Shown: positions 24,789 to 32,409 of the stretch, in pieces
Position numbering within the stretch: the first letter of the stretch is position 1
How the letters are laid out: the number at the start of each line of letters is the position of its first letter
NCBI GenBank assembly: GCA_030837625.1
Contig: JAUPKF010000007.1
Location: forward strand, 1 to 41,102
From: Patescibacteria group bacterium
GTDB taxonomy: Bacteria; Patescibacteriota; Minisyncoccia; Moranbacterales; UBA2206
Length of the DNA: 41,102 nucleotides
Direction of reading: 5' to 3'
Translations under genes and position numbers: made by a program
The notes under the pieces: model-generated
What the model was told of the DNA's origin: nothing
The model's database searches: none
Seen by the model: only the letters and a program-made list of their open reading frames with translations

Positions 24789-25118
24789 ATGGCTATCAGG
24801 AACGAAGAAGAAGCAAAACCAAGAATAAGGATAAAGATCAAGGCGTACGACCATAAGATTATTGATCAATCGGCCAAGCAAATAGTCGAAAACGCCTTGC
24901 GTTCCGGAGCTGTCATATCTGGGCCGGTTCCTTTACCTACCGAAATTCGGAAATATACCGTGAACAAATCAACGTTTGTTTTTAAAGACGCCCGTGACCA
25001 GTATGAAATGCGGATCCACAAAAGGTTGATTGACATATTAAGCCCGACTCCTAAGACTATAGACAGTTTAACCAATCTTGATTTACCGGCGGGAGTGGAT
25101 ATTGAAATTAAAATGTAG
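24789..25118 (+). CDS. rpsJ: Ribosomal protein uS10
   Basis: S10 is a 30S head protein that also binds NusB/NusG in antitermination. The 109-aa protein has [24 protein letters not shown] and [21 protein letters not shown], followed by the family [14 protein letters not shown]. The N-terminus [10 protein letters not shown] is a few residues longer than usual. First gene of the S10 cluster. Confidence 0.97.
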   Translation: MAIRNEEEAKPRIRIKIKAYDHKIIDQSAKQIVENALRSGAVISGPVPLPTEIRKYTVNKSTFVFKDARDQYEMRIHKRLIDILSPTPKTIDSLTNLDLPAGVDIEIKM

Positions 25119-25120
25119 CA

Positions 25121-25206
25121 TGCGAATAGCGCGCTACGAATGCGCCCATACGAATCATCCCTCAGACTTTTCGTAGCATTCGTATGTAATTCGTAGATTC
25201 GTATCG
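25121..25206 (+). repeat. Divergent 'tacgaat' hairpin between rpsJ and rplC
   Basis: The left arm contains GCTACGAATGCGCCCATACGAAT. The right arm has TTCGTAGCATTCGTATG and TTCGTAGATTCGTATCGC. It begins 2 nt after the rpsJ stop. It is a diverged copy that does not share the invariant 3' arm of the main family. Confidence 0.65.
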
Positions 25207-25220
25207 CTTATTCTAGTTAA

Positions 25221-25308
25221 AGTCCCCGCCTTAGGCGGAGATACTCAACTAGCCAGAGAGCTTAAACTTTTTATAAAGTTTCTGACTGGCTTGGTAGCCC
25301 GTTTTTTT
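25221..25308 (+). promoter_or_regulatory. rplC leader: two hairpins and a T run
   Basis: A small stem CCGCC/GGCGG (25226-25238) precedes a longer hairpin, AGCCAG (25251-25256) with CTGGCT (25286-25291) and AAACTTT (25264-25270) with AAAGTTT (25275-25281). GGTAGCCCG and seven T (25302-25308) end 14 nt before the rplC ATG. The shape suggests transcription attenuation, possibly by a ribosomal protein (inference). Confidence 0.5.
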
Positions 25309-25322
25309 ATTTTTCGAAAAGC

Positions 25323-25883
25323 ATGAAATTTATACTCGGTAAAAAGTTGGGAATGACCACGATATACGATCAAGGAAAAGCGCTGAACGTGACTTTGGTT
25401 GAATGCGCGGAAAACGCAGTTTCGCTTTTGCGAAGCGAGGAAAAGGACGGGTATAAAGCAGTGGCGCTGGAAAGGCCGAAAACAGCCAAAAGGAAAATGA
25501 TAAAGGAATTTAGAATTACAGAGGATTCTGAATTGAAGAAGGGCGATAAAGTGGATGTTTCTATTTTTGAGATCGGGGATAAGGTTAATATGAGTGGGAT
25601 AACTAAGGCGAAGGGATTTCAGGGCGTAGTGAAGAGGCATGGTTTCAAGGGTTCTCCGGCCAGTCATGGCCACAAACATGATCTTCGCGCTCCAGGTTCT
25701 ATTGGAGCGGGATTCCCTGAACACGTGATCAAGGGAAAGAGAATGGCCGGTAGAATGGGTGGCAAGCGCGCCACTGGTAGGAACATTGAGATTGTTTATA
25801 TAGACAAAGAGAAAAACGTCTTGGGGCTTAAAGGCGCTGTGCCGGGAATTCCGGGAAACATTGTAGAGATTGTAAGTTTATAA
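25323..25883 (+). CDS. rplC: Ribosomal protein uL3
   Basis: L3 helps shape the peptidyl-transferase centre. The protein (186 aa) starts MKFILGKKLGMTTIYDQGKAL and has the family GITKAKGFQGVVKRHGFKGSPASHGHK and IGAGFPEHVIKGKRMAGRMGG blocks. It is shorter than the typical 205-210 aa because of a trimmed central region. rplD starts 4 nt after its stop. Confidence 0.97.
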   Translation: MKFILGKKLGMTTIYDQGKALNVTLVECAENAVSLLRSEEKDGYKAVALERPKTAKRKMIKEFRITEDSELKKGDKVDVSIFEIGDKVNMSGITKAKGFQGVVKRHGFKGSPASHGHKHDLRAPGSIGAGFPEHVIKGKRMAGRMGGKRATGRNIEIVYIDKEKNVLGLKGAVPGIPGNIVEIVSL

Positions 25884-25887
25884 ATCG

Positions 25888-26520
25888 ATGAAGATAGAGA
25901 TATATAACATAGACGGCAAGAAAGTGGAGGATGTTGAAGTTTCCGATTCTGTTTTCGGATTGCCTGAAAATGATGAACTGTTGCATCAGGTTTATGTGGC
26001 TTTGTCGGCCAATCAGAGGCAGGTTTTGGCTCATACTAAAACCAGAGGGGAACGGGCTGGATCAGGAATCAAGCCGTGGCGGCAAAAAGGAACCGGGCGA
26101 GCCAGAGTCGGTTCAGTTCGAACGCCGGTTTGGAGAAAAGGAGGCATTGTTTTTGGGCCAAGAAACGATAGAAATTTCAAGCAGAAGATTAACAAAAAGA
26201 TGAACGAAAAAGCGATTCTGTTAGCTTTGAGCGGGAAATTGAAAGACGGACAGATTAAAATTGTGGACAAATTTGATTTTTCCGAAAAGAAAACTAAAAC
26301 GGTGGTTAAGGTCATAACTAATTTGGAAATGAAAGGAAGAACGCTGATGGCTTTTTCCGAAGGAGAAAAGGAGTTGAGAATAGCCAGCAGGAATATAAAA
26401 ACAGTTAAAAATATTTTAACCAGCCAGTTGAATGTTTTGGATATCTTAGATAACAAGAGTTTGCTTTTTACCAAAGAATCTGTTAAATATTTAGAAGAAA
26501 AATATGGCCAGCGGAAGTAA
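25888..26520 (+). CDS. rplD: Ribosomal protein uL4
   Basis: L4 lines the polypeptide exit tunnel and, in many bacteria, represses its own operon. The tunnel-loop signature THTKTRGERAGSGIKPWRQKGTGRARVGS appears here as AHTKTRGERAGSGIKPWRQK at about 50-69, followed by TPVWRKGGIVFGP. The length is 210 aa. Its 3' end overlaps the rplW start by 17 nt, which implies coupled translation. Confidence 0.97.
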   Translation: MKIEIYNIDGKKVEDVEVSDSVFGLPENDELLHQVYVALSANQRQVLAHTKTRGERAGSGIKPWRQKGTGRARVGSVRTPVWRKGGIVFGPRNDRNFKQKINKKMNEKAILLALSGKLKDGQIKIVDKFDFSEKKTKTVVKVITNLEMKGRTLMAFSEGEKELRIASRNIKTVKNILTSQLNVLDILDNKSLLFTKESVKYLEEKYGQRK

Positions 26521-26806
26521 CCCAATTGCATACAAGACAATTGTTGAGCCCTGGATCACGGAAGCGGCGACAGAAATGGCGGCTTTGAACAAGTATGTTT
26601 TTAAGGTTTTTAATGAGGTTGGCAAGAATCAGATTAAGTTGGCAGTGGAGGAATTATATAAAGTGAAAGCAGTTTCAGTTCGTACAATAAATGTTCCGGG
26701 GAAGAAGAGAGCTCGGGGCAGAATAGTTGGGCGAAAGGCGGGGTATAAAAAAGCGATTGTAACATTAAAAGAAGGTGACAGTATTGATATATTTGGAAAT
26801 AAATAA
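26504..26806 (+). CDS. rplW: Ribosomal protein uL23
   Basis: L23 stands at the exit-tunnel mouth and docks trigger factor and SRP. The 100-aa protein has the family [48 protein letters not shown] pattern and the [21 protein letters not shown]-like basic loop. The initiating ATG lies within the end of rplD. Confidence 0.95.
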   Translation: MASGSNPIAYKTIVEPWITEAATEMAALNKYVFKVFNEVGKNQIKLAVEELYKVKAVSVRTINVPGKKRARGRIVGRKAGYKKAIVTLKEGDSIDIFGNK

Positions 26807-26808
26807 TT

Positions 26809-27642
26809 ATGGCAATCAAAGTTTACAAACGGAATACTGCCGGGAGAAGAAATATGTCTGTAGTGAAGGCTGCTATTGATGTTGCTAAAAAGCCGGAAAA
26901 ATCATTGCTTGCTAAAATTACCAAGAAGGCCGGGAGATCTGGAGGAAAGATATCCGTTAGACATCAGGGAGGTGGACACAAGAGAAGGTATCGACTAGTG
27001 GATTTCAAACAAGATAAATTTGGTGTCCCGGGAATAATAGTAGCAATCGAAAAAGACCCGATGAGAAGCGCCTTCATTGCCTTGGTTAATTATAAAGATG
27101 GAGAAAAACGGTATATTTTGGCTACCGAAGGAATGAAAAAGGGGAAGGAAATTGTCTCCGGCGAAAGTGCTTCCATAAAAGCCGGGAATAGAACTAAAAT
27201 CAAAAACATTCCGACGGGAACTGTTATCTCAAACATAGAACTGTTTCCAGGGAAAGGTGGCCAAGTCGTCAGAAGCGCCGGATCGGGAGCAGTGCTTACC
27301 GCCACGGAAGGAGAGAAGGCGCAAGTGAAAATGTCTTCCGGAGAAATCAGGTTGGTCAGCAGCGAATGTTATGCTACGATAGGACAAGTCAGTAATTTTG
27401 AACATAGCTCGATTAACATAGGAAAAGCGGGAAAATCCAGATGGCTTGGCAGAAGGCCGGCAGTGCGGGGATCAGCTATGAATCCGGTGGATCATCCTCA
27501 TGGAGGCGGCGAGGGCCGCCAGGGAATCGGACTTAAGCATCCGAAGACTCCTTGGGGCAAACCGGCGCTTGGCAAAAAAACCAGAAAGAAGAAAAAATAT
27601 AGTAATAAGTTTATAATCAAGAAAAGAAGCAAACGAAAATAA
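26809..27642 (+). CDS. rplB: Ribosomal protein uL2
   Basis: L2 is a universal 50S protein needed for subunit association and peptidyl transfer. The 277-aa protein has [21 protein letters not shown] near the N-terminus and the catalytic-region motif [13 protein letters not shown] near the C-terminus with its key histidine. It starts 2 nt after rplW. The downstream 106-nt gap to rpsS is filled by a hairpin repeat. Confidence 0.97.
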   Translation: MAIKVYKRNTAGRRNMSVVKAAIDVAKKPEKSLLAKITKKAGRSGGKISVRHQGGGHKRRYRLVDFKQDKFGVPGIIVAIEKDPMRSAFIALVNYKDGEKRYILATEGMKKGKEIVSGESASIKAGNRTKIKNIPTGTVISNIELFPGKGGQVVRSAGSGAVLTATEGEKAQVKMSSGEIRLVSSECYATIGQVSNFEHSSINIGKAGKSRWLGRRPAVRGSAMNPVDHPHGGGEGRQGIGLKHPKTPWGKPALGKKTRKKKKYSNKFIIKKRSKRK

Positions 27643-27644
27643 TT

Positions 27645-27741
27645 CCGATGCGAATCTACGAATGACATTCGAATCTACGAATCTACGAATACGCGAATGA
27701 AAAATTCGTGAATTCGGATACATTCGTTGATTCGAATCGGT
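27645..27741 (+). repeat. 'tacgaat' intercistronic hairpin before rpsS (A family)
   Basis: The 5' arm is CCGATGCGAATCTACGAATG plus CATTCGAATCTACGAATCTACGAAT. The 3' arm holds ATTCGTGAATTCGGATACA then TTCGTTGATTCGAATCGG, ending 7-8 nt before the ATG at 27749. About 80% of 38 positions pair. Confidence 0.9.
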
Positions 27742-27748
27742 ATAGCAT

Positions 27749-28090
27749 ATGACACGAAGTTTAAAAAAGGGGCCTTTCGTCGATGAGAGGCTGATAAAAA
27801 AGATTCAAAATAAGAAGCCGGAAGATAAGAGTATTATCAAGACCTGGCTTCGCGCTTCAGTCATTTCTCCCGAAATGATCGGGTTTACGTTCGGAGTGCA
27901 TAACGGCAAGGATTTCATATCAGTTTTTGTTACGGAAGAAATGGTAGGACACCGCTTGGGGGAATTCTCTCCAACCAGAAAGTTTGTCCGGCATGGAGGA
28001 AAGATGCAAAAAGAAATAGAGCAGGCTTCGAAGCAGAAAGAGTTGGATGCGGCCAAAGCGGCCAAAGCGGCGGATACCAAGAAAAAGTAA
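27749..28090 (+). CDS. rpsS: Ribosomal protein uS19
   Basis: S19 is in the 30S head and contacts tRNA in the A and P sites. The 113-aa protein has [42 protein letters not shown] and [19 protein letters not shown]. About 20 residues of Lys/Ala/Glu-rich tail ([23 protein letters not shown]) extend beyond the usual end. Confidence 0.97.
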   Translation: MTRSLKKGPFVDERLIKKIQNKKPEDKSIIKTWLRASVISPEMIGFTFGVHNGKDFISVFVTEEMVGHRLGEFSPTRKFVRHGGKMQKEIEQASKQKELDAAKAAKAADTKKK

Positions 28091-28112
28091 TACGCGAAAT
28101 AAGGCAAAGATT

Positions 28113-28673
28113 ATGAAAGTCAGAGCAAGTCTAAAAAGCATAAGAATAGCGCCGAGAAAAGTGCGGCTTTCCGCGGATCTCATAAAAGGTTTGAACGTTA
28201 AGGATGCCTTGAGTCAATTGGATAATACAGTGAAGGGAGTCAATGAGAGTTTTAAAAAGCTTTTGGAGAGTGCGATTGCTAATGGAGAAAATAATTTGGG
28301 AGTGGATAAAGATAATATGTATGTTTTTGACATAATAGTCGGTGCCGGCCCGTCTCTCAAGAGATGGATGCCTAAAGCTTTCGGAAGAGCCGGAAGAATT
28401 CTCAAGAGAACCTCGAAAGTTGAAATAGTTTTGGAAGAGAGAGAAGAAGGCAAGAACCGGAAGAGTAAGGATCAGCTGGAAAAAGAAAGAAAAGAAAGGC
28501 AGAAAGAAAGAGAGAGAATTGAGAAAGAAAGGGAAAAAGCGGAACAGGAGGAGAAAGAAAGCGGAGCGCCGAAAGCGGAAAAGATTGAAGATAAGAGGGA
28601 AGATGACGCTAGGAAGAAAGAAAATAAGACGAAAAATTGGACAAATAGGATATTTAGAAGGAAATCAATGTGA
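28113..28673 (+). CDS. rplV: Ribosomal protein uL22 with charged C-terminal extension
   Basis: L22 lines the exit tunnel and its loop reaches the tunnel wall. The ATG at 28113 begins MKVRASLKSIRIAPRKVRLSADLI; an upstream frame from 28047 overlaps rpsS and is not used. The core ends near residue 110 (GRAGRILKRTSKVEIVLEE). About 75 further residues are an almost pure Lys/Arg/Glu helix (KERKERQKERERIEKEREKAEQEE) ending NWTNRIFRRKSM. Typical bacterial L22 has about 110 aa. The TGA stop is the first triplet of the following palindromic repeat. Confidence 0.93.
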   Translation: MKVRASLKSIRIAPRKVRLSADLIKGLNVKDALSQLDNTVKGVNESFKKLLESAIANGENNLGVDKDNMYVFDIIVGAGPSLKRWMPKAFGRAGRILKRTSKVEIVLEEREEGKNRKSKDQLEKERKERQKERERIEKEREKAEQEEKESGAPKAEKIEDKREDDARKKENKTKNWTNRIFRRKSM

Positions 28674-28710
28674 CGCGAAGCGTCATCCTGAGCGTAGCGA
28701 AGGATCTCGC
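28671..28710 (+). repeat. Half-copy of the 'gtcattc/cctgagcg' palindromic repeat
   Basis: GACGC-GAA-GCGTC (28672-28684) is a perfect small hairpin, followed by TCATCCTGAGCGTAGCGAAG and GATCTCGC. Related to the longer repeat at 7510. It supplies the rplV stop codon. Confidence 0.6.
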
Positions 28711-28733
28711 AAGGTAATCTCGTGTTGCTGGCT

Positions 28734-28976
28734 ATCCCGCACCAAATTCCGAAAGAAGTTTATGTTAAAGAGAAAGCTTACTTCACGGAATCGCCTGCGG
28801 CTTAGTTTTAAGATAACAGAAAGTATAATTTGCGAATTGGTGCGGGATGCTCAATTTTGTGGCTACTCGCCCGCCCCCACACCAATTTCATTATTTATTA
28901 ATAGACAATTTCTTGAAGCTATCCTCAGTACTAATTTAGTAAAATTGGTGTGGGGGCAAGCTCGCAGACAAAATTG
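28734..28976 (+). repeat. Multi-stem leader element before rpsC, with a nested insertion (C family, copy 3)
   Basis: ATCCCGCACCAA (28734-28745) pairs perfectly with TTGGTGCGGGAT (28837-28848). The conserved CGGAATCGCCTGCGGCTTAG is present. The last stem CAATTTTGT (28852-28860) with ACAAAATTG (28968-28976) is interrupted by a nested 14-bp perfect hairpin, CCCCCACACCAATT (28874-28887) with AATTGGTGTGGGGG (28943-28956). The last stem still ends 2 nt before the ATG. Confidence 0.85.
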
Positions 28977-28978
28977 GC

Positions 28979-29623
28979 ATGGGACATAAAGTTAATCCAA
29001 CTGGGTTTCGCATAGGAATTACCGAGAGCTGGAAATCCAAGTGGTTTGGAAAAAAAGAATACAAGGAAAACCTGAAGCAGGATATCGAGCTTCGAGTGGC
29101 CATAATGAAGAAGTGGAAGCAGGCGTCTATTTCAGGTGTTGTGTTGGAGCGATCTGCCAAGATGATTCGGATAATCATAAAGACTGCCCGCCCTGGAGTT
29201 CTGATTGGTCGAGGAGGAAGCGGAATCGAAGATGTTAAACATTATATTGAAAATAATTTTTTTAAAAGAGACAGGTCAATAAATTTGAAATTAGAGGTTC
29301 AAGAGATAAAAAATTCGGAAGAGGATGCGACAGTTGTTGCGCAGAATATGGCTGAACAGATAGAGAAAAGAATGCCTTTTCGTAGGATTATGAAATCTAT
29401 GGCTGAGCAGGTGATGAAGAGCGGCACAATTAAGGGGGTAAAGCTGGAGATGTCAGGAAGATTAGGAGGCGCTGAAATGTCTCGGCGAGAGTGGATGTCG
29501 AAAGGAACGCTGCCTTTGCACACGTTGCGGGCGGACATCGATTTCGCCAGAGCGACCGCGTACACGACATATGGAACGATAGGAATAAAAGTTTGGTTGT
29601 ATAAAGGAGAAGTGTTTGAATAA
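28979..29623 (+). CDS. rpsC: Ribosomal protein uS3
   Basis: S3 is at the mRNA entry channel of the 30S subunit. The 214-aa protein has MGHKVNPTGFRIGITESW, a KH domain with KTARPGVLIGRGGSGIEDV, and the C-terminal GRLGGAEMSRREWMSKGTLPLHTLRADIDF. The ATG at 28979 is fixed by the family start. Confidence 0.97.
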   Translation: MGHKVNPTGFRIGITESWKSKWFGKKEYKENLKQDIELRVAIMKKWKQASISGVVLERSAKMIRIIIKTARPGVLIGRGGSGIEDVKHYIENNFFKRDRSINLKLEVQEIKNSEEDATVVAQNMAEQIEKRMPFRRIMKSMAEQVMKSGTIKGVKLEMSGRLGGAEMSRREWMSKGTLPLHTLRADIDFARATAYTTYGTIGIKVWLYKGEVFE

Positions 29624-29703
29624 CGCATAACGCATAACGCATAACGCATAACGCATAACGTGAACGGGGTAAAGTACGTTCCACGCTACGCGCTATACGT
29701 TCC
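29624..29703 (+). repeat. Five tandem 'cgcataa' units plus inverse arm, rpsC-rplP
   Basis: Five exact copies of CGCATAA (29624-29658) start directly after the rpsC stop. The right arm (about 29677-29703) is an imperfect inverse of the array: ACGTTCCACGCTACGCG then CTATACGTTCC. The folded structure ends next to the rplP start. Confidence 0.85.
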
Positions 29704-29712
29704 ATGATTCGC

Positions 29713-30123
29713 ATGTTGATGCCACGTAAAGTAAAACATAGAAAGATCCAAAGAGGCGGGAGCATCCGAGGAAATGCCAATCGCGGGAGCGAGATTAGCT
29801 TTGGCAGTTTTGGCCTTAAATCCACTGGTTCCAGTCTGGTTTCTTCGCGGCAGATTGAAGCGGCGAGGAGAGCGATGACAAGATACATCCAAAGGGGTGG
29901 AAAAATATGGATAAGAATATTTCCTGATAAACCGATGACTAAAAAGGGGGATGAAACCCCGATGGGCAAGGGAAAAGGAGCGGTGGATCATTTTGTGGCT
30001 GTCGTAAAGCCGGGAAGAATTTTATTTGAAATGGATGGTGTGAAGAAAGAAATTGCTAAAGAGGCTATGCGCTTAGCGGCGTATAAACTGAATGTAAAAA
30101 CCAGGTTTGTTGTTAAGAACTAA
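29713..30123 (+). CDS. rplP: Ribosomal protein uL16
   Basis: L16 organises the A-site region of the 50S subunit. The start ATG at 29713 gives [16 protein letters not shown], the family start; an ATG at 29704 would add MIR from the repeat arm. The 136-aa protein contains [30 protein letters not shown] and [19 protein letters not shown]. Confidence 0.97.
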   Translation: MLMPRKVKHRKIQRGGSIRGNANRGSEISFGSFGLKSTGSSLVSSRQIEAARRAMTRYIQRGGKIWIRIFPDKPMTKKGDETPMGKGKGAVDHFVAVVKPGRILFEMDGVKKEIAKEAMRLAAYKLNVKTRFVVKN

Positions 30124-30137
30124 TAACGAAACAAAAC

Positions 30138-30344
30138 ATGAAGGCGAAAGAATTGAGAGAAAAAGAAATAGAAGGGCTTACAAAACTTCTGGCGGAAAAA
30201 AGAGACTCCGTTAGAAAAGCTCGGTTTGAAGTTGCTGCGAAGCAGGCAAAGAATACCAAACTTATCGGGAATGAGAAAAAAGATATCGCAAGAATCCTGA
30301 CGCTGATCCGGGAGAAACAAGGTGAAGCTAAACTTATAGTATAA
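30138..30344 (+). CDS. rpmC: Ribosomal protein uL29
   Basis: L29 is a small two-helix protein near the exit tunnel. The 68-aa sequence MKAKELREKEIEGLTKLLAE...RKARFEVAAKQAKNTKLIGNEKKDIARILTLIREKQ matches the family layout. It lies 14 nt after rplP with no repeat in the gap. Confidence 0.93.
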   Translation: MKAKELREKEIEGLTKLLAEKRDSVRKARFEVAAKQAKNTKLIGNEKKDIARILTLIREKQGEAKLIV

Positions 30345-30360
30345 GGAATATTAAAAGATT

Positions 30361-30609
30361 ATGGAAAAAAATTCTACGAATAACAAAATATCAGCCAGGA
30401 AAAAGGGGGTTGTTGTGAGTGATAAATCCGACAAGACTATCGTTGTTGCCGTGGAAAGCTTTAAAACGCATCCTAAGTATCTCAAGAAGATCAAGTCCAC
30501 GAAAAAATACAAAGTTCACGATGAAGAGAATAAATACAAGGTTGGAGACGTGGTGGAAATTGTTCCGACAAAGCCGATGAGCAAGGATAAATATTATAAG
30601 GTAGCATGA
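30361..30609 (+). CDS. rpsQ: Ribosomal protein uS17
   Basis: S17 binds 16S rRNA helix 11 as an early assembly protein. The 82-aa protein has RKKGVVVSDKSDKTIVVAVESFKTHPKYLKKIKSTKKYKVHDEENKYKVGDVVEIVPTKPMSKDK, compressed from the full family motif but with all strands present. AAGGA lies about 15 nt upstream, a weak ribosome site. Confidence 0.96.
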   Translation: MEKNSTNNKISARKKGVVVSDKSDKTIVVAVESFKTHPKYLKKIKSTKKYKVHDEENKYKVGDVVEIVPTKPMSKDKYYKVA

Positions 30610-30610
30610 T

Positions 30611-30706
30611 CCGATGCGAATCTACGAATGACATTCGAATCTACAAATCTACGAATATACGAATAAAAAATTCGTGAATTCGGATACATTCGTTGATTCG
30701 AATCGG
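30611..30706 (+). repeat. 'tacgaat' intercistronic hairpin before rplN (A family)
   Basis: It starts one base after the rpsQ stop. The 5' arm has CCGATGCGAATCTACGAATG and further CTACAAAT/CTACGAAT units. The 3' arm is the invariant TTCGTGAATTCGGATACA and TTGATTCGAATCGG, ending 7 nt before the rplN ATG. Confidence 0.9.
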
Positions 30707-30713
30707 TAAATAT

Positions 30714-31079
30714 ATGATACAGGCCGAATCAAAATTGAAAGTAGCTGATAACTCTGGAGCTAAAATCATCGAATGCTTCAAGGTTTTGGGCGGATCAAAA
30801 AGAAGGTTTGCCGGAATCGGAGATATTGTGGTGGCTTCCGTGAAATCGGCCGAGCCGCGGGGAATGGTGAAAAAAGGCGACAAGGTGCGGGCGGTCATTG
30901 TCAGGCAAAGAAAAGAATTGCGAAGAAAGGACGGTTCGTATATTCGGTTTGATGAAAACGCGGCGGTGATATTGGAAGGAAAAGAGCCGAAGGGGACAAG
31001 AATTTTTGGTCCGATTGCCAGAGAAATACGAGATAAAGGATATAATAAGATTGTTTCACTGGCACCGGAAGTATTATAA
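30714..31079 (+). CDS. rplN: Ribosomal protein uL14
   Basis: L14 forms an intersubunit bridge and contacts the GTPase-factor region. The start [28 protein letters not shown] fixes the ATG at 30714; a longer frame runs into the repeat. 121 aa, complete to [13 protein letters not shown]. Confidence 0.97.
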   Translation: MIQAESKLKVADNSGAKIIECFKVLGGSKRRFAGIGDIVVASVKSAEPRGMVKKGDKVRAVIVRQRKELRRKDGSYIRFDENAAVILEGKEPKGTRIFGPIAREIRDKGYNKIVSLAPEVL

Positions 31080-31080
31080 A

Positions 31081-31170
31081 CGCGATGCGAATCTACGAAT
31101 AACATCCGAATCTACGAATGCTGCGAATAAAAAATTCGTGAATTCGGATACATTCGTTGATTCGAATCGG
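31081..31170 (+). repeat. 'tacgaat' intercistronic hairpin before rplX (A family)
   Basis: It starts right after the rplN stop with CGCGATGCGAATCTACGAAT, has one fewer 5' unit than the rpsS copy, and keeps the invariant 3' arm ending at 31170, 11 nt before the ATG. Confidence 0.9.
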
Positions 31171-31181
31171 TAAATGAATTT

Positions 31182-31487
31182 ATGAGAATTAAGAAAAATG
31201 ACATAGTTAAGATGATAGCGGGAAAGGATCGCGGAAAGACGGGCAAGGTTTTGCGTGTGTTGCCGAAAGACAAGAAAGTCGTTGTTGAGGGTTTAAATAT
31301 CGTTAAGAAACATACCCGTCCGAGAAGAGAAGGAGAAAAAGGCCAAAGAGTGGAAATTCCGAGAGGAGTGACGGTTTCCAATATGGCCTTGGTCTGTCCA
31401 AAGTGCGGAAAAGCCTCCAGAACCGGGTATAAGGTTACAGAAAAGATCAAAGTCAGGATATGCAAAAAGTGCGGAGCAGAAGTATAA
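31182..31487 (+). CDS. rplX: Ribosomal protein uL24
   Basis: L24 starts assembly of the 50S subunit. The KOW motif MIAGKDRGKTGKVLRVLPK is near the N-terminus. A C-terminal zinc ribbon CPKCGKASRTGYKV...ICKKCG is present, as in many bacterial L24 proteins. 101 aa; ATG at 31182 (31174 is out of frame). Confidence 0.97.
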   Translation: MRIKKNDIVKMIAGKDRGKTGKVLRVLPKDKKVVVEGLNIVKKHTRPRREGEKGQRVEIPRGVTVSNMALVCPKCGKASRTGYKVTEKIKVRICKKCGAEV

Positions 31488-31576
31488 CGCGATGCGAATC
31501 TACGAATGACATTCGAATCTACGAATATGCGAATAAGAAATTTGTGAATTCGGATACATTCGTTGATTCGAATCGG
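31488..31576 (+). repeat. 'tacgaat' intercistronic hairpin before rplE (A family)
   Basis: It starts directly after the rplX stop with CGCGATGCGAATCTACGAATG. The 3' arm carries one change (TTTGTGAATTCGG) and ends CGAATCGG, 8 nt before the ATG at 31585. Confidence 0.9.
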
Positions 31577-31584
31577 TAAATAAT

Positions 31585-32124
31585 ATGAGTATTAGGGAAA
31601 AATACAAGAAAGAAGTCGTGTCTGATTTGAAAAAGAAACTGGGTTTCAAGAACGATTTGGAGGCGCCTAAAATCGAGAAGGTTGTTGTTAACGTCGGGAT
31701 TGGAAAGTTCATCAAAGACTCCGGTATGGTCAACGATATTATGGAATCGCTTAAGACAATTACCGGTCAAAAGCCTCTCATGACCAAGTCCAAGAAATCA
31801 ATTGCCGGTTTTAAGATCCGGGAAGGTCTTGAGGTGGGTATGAAGGTTACATTAAGAGGAAGAAGAATGTGGGATTTCATTGAGAAGTTAGTTGGATCGG
31901 CCATTCCTCGAGTTAGGGATTTCCAGGGGATAAAAGAATCCGCGGTTGACAGCAGTGGCAATCTCAATCTGGGGATAAAGGAGCACCTGATATTTCCCGA
32001 AATTCTTCCTGAGCAGGTAAAGAATATTTTCAGTTTTGAAGTTAATATAACTACCAGTGCCAAAAGTAGAGAAGCAGGAACGGCATTTTTTAGGGCGTTG
32101 GGATTTCCGATAGAGAAAAAGTGA
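31585..32124 (+). CDS. rplE: Ribosomal protein uL5
   Basis: L5 binds 5S rRNA in the central protuberance. The 179-aa protein contains APKIEKVVVNVGIGKF, MTKSKKSIAGFKIREGLEVGMKVTLRGRRMWDFIEKL and the C-terminal VNITTSAKSREAGTAFFRALGFP. Complete. Confidence 0.97.
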   Translation: MSIREKYKKEVVSDLKKKLGFKNDLEAPKIEKVVVNVGIGKFIKDSGMVNDIMESLKTITGQKPLMTKSKKSIAGFKIREGLEVGMKVTLRGRRMWDFIEKLVGSAIPRVRDFQGIKESAVDSSGNLNLGIKEHLIFPEILPEQVKNIFSFEVNITTSAKSREAGTAFFRALGFPIEKK

Positions 32125-32125
32125 A

Positions 32126-32180
32126 GTCCTTACGAATTACGAATTTTTACGAATGTACGAAAAAAAATGGTAATTCGTAG
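32126..32180 (+). repeat. Short 'tacgaat' hairpin before rpsN (A-family relative)
   Basis: TACGAATTAC (32131-32140) pairs with GTAATTCGTA (32170-32179). It lacks the invariant 3' arm, and about 37 nt separate it from the ATG. It may be a decayed copy. Confidence 0.7.
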
Positions 32181-32216
32181 TCCGGGATTGAATTAAAAGC
32201 TATAAACAATATTAGT

Positions 32217-32402
32217 ATGGCAAAGAAGTCGACAGAAGCAAGAGCAAGAAAAAAACCAAAGTTTTCCACCCGAATTGTCAGGCGTTGTTGGAGGTGCGGA
32301 AGAAAACATGGATACATGAGGCAATTTGATATTTGTCGAATATGTTTTAGGGAGTTGGCTGGTACTGGCCAGATTCCGGGAGTTAAGAAATCTAGTTGGT
32401 AA
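32217..32402 (+). CDS. rpsN: Ribosomal protein uS14, zinc type
   Basis: A short 61-aa S14 with two CxxC pairs ([24 protein letters not shown]), the zinc-binding form, and the usual C-terminus [11 protein letters not shown]. rpsH follows after 7 nt. Confidence 0.97.
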   Translation: MAKKSTEARARKKPKFSTRIVRRCWRCGRKHGYMRQFDICRICFRELAGTGQIPGVKKSSW

Positions 32403-32409
32403 AATATTT

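Noticed and set aside
25221-25308. A tRNA in the rpsJ-rplC gap
   Set aside because: Stems do not form a cloverleaf; no T-arm GTTCRA or CCA end.
29624-29658. Tandem repeats as a CRISPR array
   Set aside because: Units are 7 nt without spacers and no cas gene is present.
29430-29969. Minus-strand frames reading [13 protein letters not shown]-like repeats (also 38686-38951 with MLRVTCYVLRVTC)
   Set aside because: They are translations of the CGCATAA and CGTAACA tandem repeats and antisense of rplP, ruvX or neighbours, not genes.
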